Positions 34,781 through 43,049 of a stretch of 64,000 nt of DNA are shown here, piece after piece. The stretch lies in contig NZ_JAUZQD010000007.1 in assembly GCF_030709675.1 (NCBI RefSeq), forward strand, positions 186,001 through 250,000, in the 5' to 3' direction. The position numbers and the translations under genes are program-made. The notes under the pieces are model-generated. The model was not told the origin of the DNA. It did no database searches and worked only from the letters and a program-made list of their open reading frames with translations. Position 1 is the stretch's first letter, and each line of letters starts with the position of its first letter. This stretch comes from Symbioplanes lichenis (lineage in GTDB: Bacteria; Actinomycetota; Actinomycetes; Mycobacteriales; Micromonosporaceae).

Positions 34781-35156
34781 AATGATCGATTCAGGAGATG
34801 GACAAAGACCGGGATCGGTCGATACTCTGTGCCGGACGCCGTTGCGAGTTCTTCCCCCGTGGAATTCGCAGCGGCGCTCCTATTTCCGCACCGATTCCGT
34901 GTGCGTGACCGCCTCCCGCCCCGGATCCCGCGCGGCCGCCCGATGCCCGGCGCGACAGTCCGCGGGGAATCGCGGGACGCCGGATCGCGGCGGGGCAGTG
35001 CCGTGATGAATCCGGCGGCAGAGCGGAGACGCATCGCGTCAGGGCAGCAGCGCGTCGCATCTTGGCGGGAAAGTGGGCGACGCATCGCGGCGGGAGCGAC
35101 CGGATCCGCGCGGCCGGTGAGCGAAGCCGCGCGGTCCAGTGCCGGCCCGGAACGTC
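34781..35156. other. Non-coding remainder of the deformylase-P450 gap
   Basis: The gap between the deformylase and P450 stops is 614 bp; the left part holds the arrays described above. In 34781-35156 I see no convincing gene, promoter or hairpin. Codon bias in all frames is poor, and the AT-richer segment 34780-34890 is the only compositional change. Confidence 0.6.
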
Positions 35157-36371
35157 TCAGTCGACGGCGACCGGCAGGCTTGTGAGTCCGCGCAGGGTCA
35201 GGCTGTCTCTTCGCGCCGGCGCCCCGGCCAGCTGCATCGCCGGGAAGCGTTGGGCCAGCGCCGGCAAAGCGATCTGTGCTTCGAGGCGGGCGAGCGGCGC
35301 GCCCAGGCAGTAGTGGATGCCGCCGCCGAAGGAGACGGGGGCGTTGTCGGGGCGGGTGAGGTCGAGGCGGTCCGGGTTCTCGAAGCGTTCCGGGTCGCGG
35401 TTGCCCGCCCCGAGGTAGGAGATGATCCGTTCGCCGCCCTGGATCGGGACGCCGGCGACCTCGATGTCGTCCCAGGCGATGCGGGGGATCAGTTGGACCG
35501 GGGAGTCGTACCGGAGAAGCTCCTCGACCGCGGGAACCGCGATCGCCGCGCCGTCCGTGCGCAGCTTGGCGAGCTGGCCGGGATGGTCCAGGAGCGCGAC
35601 GACGCTGTTGGCGAGCAGGTTGGTGGTGGTCTCGAAGCCGGCCATGAAGAGCAGGCCGGCCATGGTGAGCAGCTCGTCCTCGCTCAGTTTGTCGCCGTCC
35701 TCCTCGGCGGCGACCAGCGCGCTCATCAGGTCGTCGGTCGGCCGCGCGCGGCGCTCGGCCGCGAGCCCCGCCAGGTAGTCGCGGATCGTGGCGGCCGCCG
35801 GGTCGGCCTTGGCCAGGACCTCGTCGGTGACGATCTCCATGACCATCGTCCAGTCGCGGACGAGCTGCTGAAACTGCGGACGATCAGCCTCCGGTACGCC
35901 CAGCAGCTCCCCGATCACGTTGACCGGCAACGGGAACGCGAACGCCGTGACGAAGTCCACCTTTCCGCTCATGGCGCTGAGCAGGTCGTCGACCATGCGC
36001 TCGATGCGCGGGCGCAGCGCCTCCACGCGGCGGGGCGTGAAAGAGGTGCTCACCAGGCGGCGCAGGCGCGTGTGGTCGGGCGGGTTGATGGTGATGAGGC
36101 TCGTGAACAGCTGGCGCAGGGACGGGTGGTCGGCCCAGCCCGGGCGTACGAAGTCGAGCATGTGCGCGGGGACGTGGCCGAGCTTCGGGTTCTTGACGAC
36201 CGCGGTGCATTCGGCGTGCCGGGTGACCACCAGTGCGCCGTCGCCGGCCCGGACGATGGGTGAAATCTCCCGGAGCCTGCGATAGCGCGGATAGGGGTCC
36301 TCGCGCCCCGGCATCCGCGTCAGCTCATCGAGCAGGGTCGACACCTCGGGGCTCTCCACGATGTCCGTCAT
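35157..36371 (-). CDS. Cytochrome P450 (CYP107-like class)
   Basis: 404 aa, soluble bacterial P450. The I-helix AGFETTTNL (oxygen activation Thr) is at about residue 232, the ExxR motif EELLRY at about 270, and the haem loop FGGGIHYCLGAPLAR at about 338-352 with the Cys ligand. It needs ferredoxin and reductase, not encoded nearby. The substrate is unknown; no biosynthetic cluster surrounds it. The ATG abuts a 35-bp tandem array, leaving no normal leader. Confidence 0.95.
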   Translation of the reverse strand: MTDIVESPEVSTLLDELTRMPGREDPYPRYRRLREISPIVRAGDGALVVTRHAECTAVVKNPKLGHVPAHMLDFVRPGWADHPSLRQLFTSLITINPPDHTRLRRLVSTSFTPRRVEALRPRIERMVDDLLSAMSGKVDFVTAFAFPLPVNVIGELLGVPEADRPQFQQLVRDWTMVMEIVTDEVLAKADPAAATIRDYLAGLAAERRARPTDDLMSALVAAEEDGDKLSEDELLTMAGLLFMAGFETTTNLLANSVVALLDHPGQLAKLRTDGAAIAVPAVEELLRYDSPVQLIPRIAWDDIEVAGVPIQGGERIISYLGAGNRDPERFENPDRLDLTRPDNAPVSFGGGIHYCLGAPLARLEAQIALPALAQRFPAMQLAGAPARRDSLTLRGLTSLPVAVD

Positions 36372-36546
36372 GGCCCCGAGACTACAAGCGACGCGCCGCC
36401 CGCTCCGGCCCCGAGACTGCAAGCGACGCGCCGCCGGCTCCGGCACCGAGACTGCAAGCGACGCGCCGCCCGCTCCGGCTCCGAGACTGCAAGCGCCGCG
36501 CTGGCCGCCCCGGTCCTGAGATCACAAGCGAAGCGCGGCCGGGGAC
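36372..36546. repeat. 35-bp tandem array abutting the P450 start codon
   Basis: Five units with exact 35-bp period start at 36372, 36407, 36442, 36477 and 36512. The common core is CCGAGACTGCAAGCGACGCG. The first base pair lies next to the P450 ATG, so the array forms the whole 5' leader on the minus strand. Confidence 0.93.
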
Positions 36547-37056
36547 AACGTGGCCGGGAAGAGCGCGGCGGGAAAGCATCGGCGGAAAAGCAACAGCGCG
36601 GTGGGGAAGGGCGAGGCGGGGAAGAGCGCGGCCAAGAAGCCCGGAAGGGCCAGGAAAATCCGCCCCGAGAAGGCGAGATTGCGCGAAACCGCAATGAGCT
36701 TGAGCCCACTCCCTCCATCGTTTACGCTCGGCCCGGAAGTCATCAACCTGAGTTTACGGTCGTTGCGATGCCGCACATCGGGGGATGGTGCAGCCCGCGG
36801 GTTGCTCATGCGACATCACCGCAACGACCGCATTTCGTGGGTGGACCCGGGTGTGCCCGGCGCGCGGCGCCAGGCGACCCGGGTGACGGGCGCCGAGCAG
36901 GACCGGGTGCCGGGCGAGAGGGCCGACCGCGCGTGCCGGTGCGGAAAGGCCCGAAACGCCGGGCAGGCGCGGAAGGTCCGGGTCGTGCGAAACTGTCCCG
37001 ACCGGCGGCCACCGGATGACGAGGCCGCAGCGGCGCGACCGGCGGAAGGAGCGCGG
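36547..37056. promoter_or_regulatory. Leader region of the XRE regulator with inverted repeat
   Basis: This stretch has no convincing gene; a Lys/Gly/Ala-rich open frame at 36560-36700 looks like low-complexity DNA. A 10-bp inverted repeat, GGTCGTTGCG (36758-36767) and CGCAACGACC (36820-36829), is centred 263 bp before the XRE start. Two TTTACG copies (36721 and 36753) lie beside the left arm. These may be binding sites for the EspR-like regulator downstream. Confidence 0.5.
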
Positions 37057-37479
37057 ATGCCGTCCGAGTTCTCCCTCGCCGACAAGCTCGACCGGCTGTT
37101 CCGCCAGGTGCGCGGGGCCGGCCAGGGCGAGGTGAGCTACATGGCCGTGGCCGAGGCGATCCGCGAGCGGCAGGGCATCGCGATCTCGCACACCTACATC
37201 TGGCAGCTGCGCACCGGCCGCCGCGACAATCCGACGATCCAGCATCTGCGGGGGCTGGCGACGTTCTTCGGCGTACCCGTCGCCTATTTCCTGGACGACG
37301 ACGAGACCCGCAAGATCGACGGTCAGCTCGAGCTGCTCCGCACTTTGCGCGACGCCCAGGTCACCGAGATCGCCCTGCGCGCCGCCGACGTGTCGCCCAG
37401 CAGCCGCGAGACGATCGGCGAGCTCGTCCGCAAGGTGTGGGAGCTCGAACAACGCCGCAAGGGTGGCGAGCCGACCTAG
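37057..37479 (+). CDS. XRE-family regulator, EspR-like
   Basis: 140 aa. The N-terminal HTH (VAEAIRERQGIAISHTYIWQLRTGRRDNPTIQHLRGLATFFGVPVAYFLDD region) and a C-terminal helical dimerisation part match the mycobacterial EspR type, which binds paired distant sites and loops DNA. GGAAGGAG lies 6 nt before the ATG. It converges on the MAB_1171c-like and ImmA-like genes with a 4-nt stop overlap; the three commonly cluster in actinomycetes. Confidence 0.85.
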   Translation: MPSEFSLADKLDRLFRQVRGAGQGEVSYMAVAEAIRERQGIAISHTYIWQLRTGRRDNPTIQHLRGLATFFGVPVAYFLDDDETRKIDGQLELLRTLRDAQVTEIALRAADVSPSSRETIGELVRKVWELEQRRKGGEPT

Positions 37480-38720
37480 CGCCGCGCGGCGGCCACGAAA
37501 CGTGCCGGCTCCGGACGCCGGATCGCCGCGCTGACGGCACTGAGCCACGCGATCTCCGACGCCAGATCGTCCCCGGCCTCAAGCCACCGACCCCCCGAGC
37601 CGCCCGGAGAAAGCCCCGAACCGCCCGAGCCGCCCGAAGAAGGCCCGGAATCGCCCGGCCCGCCCGGAGACAACCCCGAGCCGGCCTGAGAAAACCCAGA
37701 GCCGGCCGGAGAAGGCCCCGAGCCGCCCGGGGAAAGACGCGAGAAGTCCGGCGATCCGGGAGCGAGATCCCGCGCCCGCCGGTCCAGCGCCAGCGCGACC
37801 GCGCAAGCCTCCACAAGCGACGCCGGAGCATCACCGACGAACTGGCGAGCCTCCTCGTGCGCCGACGCCGGCAGCCATCCTCGCAGCGCCAGCATCCCGT
37901 CCCGGATCTCGATCACCCGCCGGTACAGCCGCAGCCGCACCTCCTCGAACCCCGCCAGCTCGATCAGCGCCCGCCGCCGCGGAAACAGAATGACGTCCGG
38001 GAACGTCCGCCGCATCAGCGTCCACAACGGACGCAAGGCCCACAGCGACCGGTACGCCCGGAGAATCGTCCGCGCCCTCCCACTGGCCGGAACCGCCGCC
38101 CCGACGACGGCGAGAATCATCCCGGCCGTACGCACCCCGTTGGCGACCGGCTCGATCGGCGCGAACGACACGGGGGCCCCGAGCGCGCCCGCGATCACGA
38201 CAACGGTCTTGACGACGGCGTAGAGCGCGATGATCCACACCCCGGCCGCCATGGCGCGCAGTCCCAGGCGGAGGCTCCGGGAGGAGGCCGCCCCGGCGGG
38301 ACGCCAGAAGATCAGGCCCGCCACGGACAGCACCCCGCCGAGATAGCTGTTCAGGACGATCCAGTACGCGGTGTCCGTACCGATGAGGGCGATCAGCGCG
38401 ACGAGCACCGCGACCGTCACGATCAGCTGGCGCCCCGCGGCCCGGGGGTGGGTGTCGGCCCAGCCGGTGACCAGCATGACGAAGCGCAGCAGGAAGTAGG
38501 CGCTGAGGACGCCGAAGAGGTGCGGGACCACGGCGGCGTGGGTGGTGACACGGTCGAGCGCCGCCGATCCGGCCGGGGAGGAGGCCGTCTTGACGAGCGC
38601 GAGGGCCAGGACGGTCGCCCACAGCGCCCGCTGCTCGGGGCCGCGGCCGAGGGTGGGCAGGCGGATCAGCACTGTCGCCCAGAGCACGAGGAACAGGGCG
38701 CTGGAGAGGCCGCCGTTCAC
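37476..38720 (-). CDS. MAB_1171c-like polytopic membrane protein
   Basis: 414 aa. About seven transmembrane segments fill residues 1-230, followed by a cytoplasmic part with RLYRRVIEIRDGMLALRGW and EARQFVGDAPASLVEACAVALAL, typical of the MAB_1171c putative transporter family. Residues about 320-375 are an unusual run of Ser/Pro/Gly repeats (SPGGSGPSPAGSGFSQAGSG) that looks like an in-frame minisatellite. The GTG start overlaps the ImmA-like stop. Function unknown. Confidence 0.75.
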   Translation of the reverse strand: MNGGLSSALFLVLWATVLIRLPTLGRGPEQRALWATVLALALVKTASSPAGSAALDRVTTHAAVVPHLFGVLSAYFLLRFVMLVTGWADTHPRAAGRQLIVTVAVLVALIALIGTDTAYWIVLNSYLGGVLSVAGLIFWRPAGAASSRSLRLGLRAMAAGVWIIALYAVVKTVVVIAGALGAPVSFAPIEPVANGVRTAGMILAVVGAAVPASGRARTILRAYRSLWALRPLWTLMRRTFPDVILFPRRRALIELAGFEEVRLRLYRRVIEIRDGMLALRGWLPASAHEEARQFVGDAPASLVEACAVALALDRRARDLAPGSPDFSRLSPGGSGPSPAGSGFSQAGSGLSPGGPGDSGPSSGGSGGSGLSPGGSGGRWLEAGDDLASEIAWLSAVSAAIRRPEPARFVAAARR

Positions 38721-39211
38721 CGGCGGAATTTGAGCACGTCGGCGAGGGTGCCCAGGGTGCCGCCGGCCGTCCGGGCGCGGGCGCCGGCCGATCGCGCCCG
38801 GATCAGGGAGGCGAGCATCTCGGCCTCGCGCTCCTGCGTGGTCGTGTAGCTGACCCGGCCGAGGATGCGCGAGACGGTGGCGGGGTCGACGTCGGGGACG
38901 AGCCGGGCGAGCGCGCCGCCGCTGACGTCGAGGCCGGTGCGGTGGCCGCTGAGCATGTGGGCGAGCTCGTGCAGCACGATGTGCTCGGCGTGCAGCCGCG
39001 ACGTGCCGGGATCGTAGAAGACGTAGTCGGTGTCGCCGGCGGCGATCCAGAGGCCGCAGGGGGCGCCGGCCTCGAGCCCCGGCAGTGGCCGCAGCACGAG
39101 CGGACGGCCCCGATGGGCGGCGACAACCGCCGCGAAAGCGTCCAGATCGAACGGTTCCGGCACGTCGATGCCCGCGAGTCGTTGCTCGCAGCGCCGGCGC
39201 AGGCTTCGCAC
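38717..39211 (-). CDS. ImmA/IrrE-like metallopeptidase
   Basis: 164 aa with the zinc motif HELAHMLSGH at about residue 80 in an ImmA/IrrE-type context (VFYDPGTSRLHAEHIVLHE). Family members cleave XRE-type repressors. An XRE gene lies 1.2 kb away, convergent, and may be its substrate (inference). GGAGGGG precedes the GTG start. It is the first gene of a two-gene leftward operon. Confidence 0.82.
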   Translation of the reverse strand: MRSLRRRCEQRLAGIDVPEPFDLDAFAAVVAAHRGRPLVLRPLPGLEAGAPCGLWIAAGDTDYVFYDPGTSRLHAEHIVLHELAHMLSGHRTGLDVSGGALARLVPDVDPATVSRILGRVSYTTTQEREAEMLASLIRARSAGARARTAGGTLGTLADVLKFRR

Positions 39212-39262
39212 CCCGATCCCCTCCGTCGGACACCCTTCAGGCGCAAGCCTACCCGGCCGAAA

Positions 39263-40513
39263 CTATCGCTCCTGGTAAATGTCCGGGATGCCGTCCTCGT
39301 CCGCGTCCCGGCTCTCCTGCTCGTGCACGTGCCGGTAGTGCCTGTTCCGCAGCCGCAACACGATCGCGGCCAGCAAGGCGGCGACGGCCGATCCGAGGAG
39401 GACCCCGATGCGCGCGTGGCCGTCGTGCGGACTGCCTTCCCCGTACGAGAGCTGGGCGATCAGCAGCGACACGGTGAACCCGATCCCGCCGAGCAGGCTC
39501 AGTCCCAGCACGTCCCACCAGCTCAGCCCCGGGCCCAGTTCGGCCCGCGTGAACCGCTGGACCAGCCACGTGGTGCCGGTGATGCCGACCGTCTTGCCGA
39601 CGACGAGCCCGGCGACGACCCCGAGCGTGACCGCGTCCCCGAGCGCGGCGCCGAATCCGCCCGCCGCCGCCACCGAGACACCCGCGGCGAAGAGCGCGAA
39701 CACGGGTACGGCCACCCCGGCGGAGACGGGCTGCCAGCGCTCCGCGAACCGGCCCGCGAGACCGCTGCGCACGGGCACGGTGAAGGCGAGCAGGACTCCG
39801 GCGACCGTCGCGTGGACGCCGGACTCGTGCATGAGCCACCACGCGGTCACGGCCAGGGGGATCAAGAGCCACCACGCCCGTACGCCGCGCTGGACCAGCA
39901 GCCCGAACAGCGCGATCGGCAGCAGGGCGAGCAATCCCGGCACCGGGTGCAGTGACGACGTGTAGAAGACCGCGATCACCAGGATCGCCAGCAGGTCGTC
40001 GACCACGGCCAGCGTGAGCAGGAAGAGCCGCAGCGCCGACGGAAGATGAGTGCCCAGCACCGCGAGCACGGCCAGGGCGAACGCGATGTCGGTGGCGGTC
40101 GGGATCGCCCACCCGGCGAGCGTCGCCGAGCCCTGGTTGATCAGCGTGAAGACGAGCGCGGGGGCCGCCATGCCGCCGACCGCCGCGAGCACCGGCAGGG
40201 CCGCCCGGCGGGGGTCGCGCAGCTCGCCCGCGACGAACTCCTGCTTGAGTTCGAGCCCGGCGACGAAGAAGAAGATGGCCAGCAGCCCGTCGGCCGCCCA
40301 CTTCTCCAGGCTGAGCGGGCCCAGGTGCAGCTCGGCCAGGCCGCGGTAGGCATCGCTCCACGGTGAGTTGGCCCACAGGAGCCCCACGAGCGCCGCGCCG
40401 AGCAGCAGCAGGCCGCCGACAGTCGCGGTGCGGAGCAGCTCGGCGATGCGCCGGGCCTCGGGCCAGGTGCCGCGCGAGAAGAGAGACCCGGTGCCGCGCG
40501 AGAAGAGGGACAT
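39263..40513 (-). CDS. nhaA: Na+/H+ antiporter NhaA
   Basis: 416 aa with about 12 membrane spans. FFVAGLELKQEF, TATDIAFALAVL and LLTLAVVDDLLAI (the paired Asp of the ion site) are NhaA hallmarks. The N-terminus carries a doubled SLFSRGT peptide, produced by a 24-bp tandem duplication at 40467-40513. The charged C-terminus ends DEDGIPDIYQER. GGAGG precedes the ATG. A palindrome at 40580 lies in the divergent promoter. Confidence 0.93.
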   Translation of the reverse strand: MSLFSRGTGSLFSRGTWPEARRIAELLRTATVGGLLLLGAALVGLLWANSPWSDAYRGLAELHLGPLSLEKWAADGLLAIFFFVAGLELKQEFVAGELRDPRRAALPVLAAVGGMAAPALVFTLINQGSATLAGWAIPTATDIAFALAVLAVLGTHLPSALRLFLLTLAVVDDLLAILVIAVFYTSSLHPVPGLLALLPIALFGLLVQRGVRAWWLLIPLAVTAWWLMHESGVHATVAGVLLAFTVPVRSGLAGRFAERWQPVSAGVAVPVFALFAAGVSVAAAGGFGAALGDAVTLGVVAGLVVGKTVGITGTTWLVQRFTRAELGPGLSWWDVLGLSLLGGIGFTVSLLIAQLSYGEGSPHDGHARIGVLLGSAVAALLAAIVLRLRNRHYRHVHEQESRDADEDGIPDIYQER

Positions 40514-40579
40514 CGTGCCTCCGTCAGGGGTCGGTTCAGCGAACGCCGACCAGACTTCCCGGCACACCTCCAGTCAGAG

Positions 40580-40595
40580 TACTACCAGCGTAGTA
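40580..40595. promoter_or_regulatory. Palindromic operator candidate between nhaA and DMT gene
   Basis: TACTAC-CAGC-GTAGTA, a 6-bp inverted repeat in the 152-bp divergent region. The form recalls BlaI/CopY-type operators, but no such regulator gene is nearby. Confidence 0.5.
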
Positions 40596-40665
40596 GGCGT
40601 GCGCGGCGCCACTTACCGCGCAGGGACGACGCGCCGCGGGCCTCCCGGCTCGTACGGTGATCGGC

Positions 40666-41553
40666 GTGGGAACAGCAGTGGCGATCGCAGCGTGCGTCGC
40701 GTCCGCGTGGGCGTACGCCGTCGGCGCCCTGGTGCAGGAGCACGTGGCCGACCGGCCGCTCCGGCTCCTGCTCCGCCTTCCGTCGTGGTGGGGGGCCGTC
40801 GCGCTCAACGGGCTCGGCGGCCTCCTGCACGTGGTGGCGCTCCGCTACGGACCGCTGTCGTTGGTCCAGCCGTTCGGGGTGCTGACGCTCGTGGTGGCCG
40901 TACCGTTGGCGGCTGTCGTGGCCCGGCGCGCGGTCACCCGGCTGGAGTGGCACGGCATGGCGCTCACCGTCGCCGGCCTGGGCGGCATCCTGGTCGCGAC
41001 CGGCTCGGCGGGCGTCGGTGTGCTCGGCGCGGGCGACGTGATCGGCCTGCTGCTGGTGACCGCGATCGCGCTGACCGCGCTGGCCGGCGCCTCGGGGCTG
41101 TGGGTGGCCGCGGCGGGCGGGATCGCCTTCGGCGTGTCGTCGGCCCTGACCCAGACCGCCACCGTACGCCTCACCGCCGGCGACTTCGGCCTCCTGAGCC
41201 TGGTGACGGCGCTCGCCGTGGCCGTGCTGGCGACGCTGGGGCTGATGTTCACGCAGCGGTCGTTCCGGGCCGGGCTGAGCGCGCCGCTGGCCGTGGGCAC
41301 GCTGACCAACCCGGTCGTGGCGGCGGCGATCGGGCTGGTGCTCCTGGGCGAGGAGGTCGCCGGCGGCCGGCTGGGCCTGACCCTGGCGCTGTGCAGCGCG
41401 GCCGGCGCCGGGCTGGGCGTGGCCTTGCTGGTGCGGGCGTCCTCCGGCCCCCGTGCCGATCTAGGCTTGAGGCGTGGCCAAGTACTTCGACGTGCACCCG
41501 GACAACCCGCAGCCCCGCGCGCTCAGCCAAATCGGGGACCTGCTGCGGGATGA
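40666..41553 (+). CDS. DMT-type transporter (EamA-like)
   Basis: 295 aa with about nine to ten hydrophobic segments and the internal duplication typical of drug/metabolite transporters (for example LRYGPLSLVQPFGVLTLVVAV). The substrate is unknown. GTG at 40666 is preferred because TACGGT ends 7 nt before it (leaderless pattern); a GTG 9 nt upstream overlaps that box. The last 30 residues are basic and Pro/Ala-rich, and overlap the yciO gene by 80 nt, an unusually long overlap. Confidence 0.75.
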   Translation: MGTAVAIAACVASAWAYAVGALVQEHVADRPLRLLLRLPSWWGAVALNGLGGLLHVVALRYGPLSLVQPFGVLTLVVAVPLAAVVARRAVTRLEWHGMALTVAGLGGILVATGSAGVGVLGAGDVIGLLLVTAIALTALAGASGLWVAAAGGIAFGVSSALTQTATVRLTAGDFGLLSLVTALAVAVLATLGLMFTQRSFRAGLSAPLAVGTLTNPVVAAAIGLVLLGEEVAGGRLGLTLALCSAAGAGLGVALLVRASSGPRADLGLRRGQVLRRAPGQPAAPRAQPNRGPAAG

Positions 41554-42094
41554 CGGGCTGATCGCCTATCCGACGGACTCCTGCTACGCGCTGGGCTGCC
41601 GGATCGGCAACGCCGGGGGCATGGAGCGCATCCGCGAGATCCGGCACCTGGGCAGCGGTCACCACTTCACGCTGGTGTGCCGCGACTTCGCCCAGCTGGG
41701 CCAGTTCGTGCAGATCAGCAACGCCGTCTTCCGGCTGGTCAAGGCGAGCACGCCGGGCAGCTACACCTTCATCCTGCCGGCCACCCGCGAGGTGCCGCGG
41801 CGCCTGCTGCACCCCAAGAAGAAGACCGTCGGCGTACGCATCCCCGAGCACACCGTCACCCAGGCGATCCTCGCCGAGCTGGGCGAGCCGCTGCTGTCGA
41901 GCACGCTCCTGCTGCCCGGCCACGAGGAGCCGTTGACGATGGGCTGGGAGATCAAGGAAGAGCTCGACCACGTCGTCGACGCGGTGATCGATTCCGGCGA
42001 GTGCGGCACCGTGCCCACGACCGTCGTGGACCTGTCGGAGGGCGTTCCGGAGGTTCTCCGCGTCGGCGCGGGCGATCCGGCGCGCTTTGCTTAG
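41474..42094 (+). CDS. yciO: YciO/Sua5/YrdC-family protein
   Basis: 206 aa with the YrdC fold: GLIAYPTDSCYALGC (threonylcarbamoyl-AMP site), STPGSYTFILPAT and KTVGVRIPEH. Length and lack of the Sua5 extension match YciO, a paralogue of the tRNA t6A synthase subunit TsaC. TAGGCT lies 6 nt before the GTG, with no ribosome site, so the start is probably leaderless. It begins inside the end of the transporter gene. Confidence 0.88.
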   Translation: MAKYFDVHPDNPQPRALSQIGDLLRDDGLIAYPTDSCYALGCRIGNAGGMERIREIRHLGSGHHFTLVCRDFAQLGQFVQISNAVFRLVKASTPGSYTFILPATREVPRRLLHPKKKTVGVRIPEHTVTQAILAELGEPLLSSTLLLPGHEEPLTMGWEIKEELDHVVDAVIDSGECGTVPTTVVDLSEGVPEVLRVGAGDPARFA

Positions 42095-42170
42095 TGATCG
42101 ATCAAATTCCAAGGATCTTCACAGCTTCGTGATTCCGTCTGCCTAATGTTCACCTCTAAGGTGTACTTTC

Positions 42171-42980
42171 ATGGCTTGGCGTAAGCAGGTTAATGTCCGG
42201 TTGGCCCGGAAGACGGGGATGCAGGTCGTGCACCGCCAGGGGAAGCTCCGCCTGGTCCCGGTGCCGCAGCGGGAGCTCGCCGCACCCGGCTTCCTCTTCT
42301 CCTCGGTGCGCTCGGGCTCGACCCTGCTGCGGATGATCCTGAACAGTCACTCCGAGATCTTCGCGCCGCACGAGCTGCACCTCGCCCACATCAAGGTCAA
42401 GTGCGAGCTCCCGGCCGCCAAGACGGCGATGGAGCAGCTGGGCTTCACCGAGCGCGAGCTCACCAACATGGTGTGGGACCGCCTGCTCACCAAGGCCCTG
42501 CGGGACAGCGGCAAGAAGATGCTCGTCGAGAAGACGCCCAACCTGGTCTTCCAGTGGGCCCGCGTGGCGCAGGCCTTCCCCGACGCGAAGTTCATCTACC
42601 TGCTGCGGCACCCCGCCTCGATCCTCGACTCCTGGCAGCGCGCCCGCACCACCCAGACCTTCGACGAGGCCGTCGCCAGCGTCACCAAATACCTGACCGC
42701 GCTGCACGAGGCGCGCACCAGCCTGCCCGGGCACACCGTTCGTTACGAGGACCTGACCGGCGACCCGGCCGGCGAGGCCCGGAAGATCTGCGCCTATCTC
42801 GGGGTCGCCTACGAGCCCGCGATGGTGGAGTACGGCAAGGCCGACCACGGTCCGCTCGTGGCCGGCCTCGGCGACTGGCAGGAGAAGATCAAGACCGGCA
42901 CGGTGCAGGAGGCGCGGCCGGTGCCGCAGATCGAGCTGCCGGACACGCTCAAGACGCTCGCGATCGACCTCGGTTACTGA
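42171..42980 (+). CDS. Sulfotransferase-family protein
   Basis: 269 aa. The PAPS 5'-phosphosulfate loop is seen as SSVRSGSTLLRMIL at about residue 44, and the 3'-phosphate region as YLLRHPASILDSW at about 143. KTPNLVFQW supports the sulfotransferase_3 group. Acceptor unknown. AAGGTG precedes the ATG in an AT-richer leader (42095-42170). Downstream is a GC hairpin at 42998. Confidence 0.85.
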   Translation: MAWRKQVNVRLARKTGMQVVHRQGKLRLVPVPQRELAAPGFLFSSVRSGSTLLRMILNSHSEIFAPHELHLAHIKVKCELPAAKTAMEQLGFTERELTNMVWDRLLTKALRDSGKKMLVEKTPNLVFQWARVAQAFPDAKFIYLLRHPASILDSWQRARTTQTFDEAVASVTKYLTALHEARTSLPGHTVRYEDLTGDPAGEARKICAYLGVAYEPAMVEYGKADHGPLVAGLGDWQEKIKTGTVQEARPVPQIELPDTLKTLAIDLGY

Positions 42981-42997
42981 GCCGTCCGCCCTCCGCT

Positions 42998-43020
42998 GCG
43001 CCGCTTGCTTTCCGCGGCGC
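42998..43020. terminator. Hairpin between convergent sulfotransferase and reductase genes
   Basis: GCGCCGC and GCGGCGC arms close a 9-nt loop containing TTGCTTTCC. CGCCGCTTGCT is repeated right after the stem. No T-run, so an actinobacterial-type I-shaped terminator is the most that can be said. Confidence 0.5.
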
Positions 43021-43049
43021 CGCTTGCTCCCCTCCCGCGGGGGCGTTGC

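Noticed and set aside
36550..37056. Lys/Ala-rich histone-like extension of the XRE gene
   Set aside because: The region encodes low-complexity sequence and then loses coding character; the XRE domain has its own ATG with a strong GGAAGGAG site at 37057.
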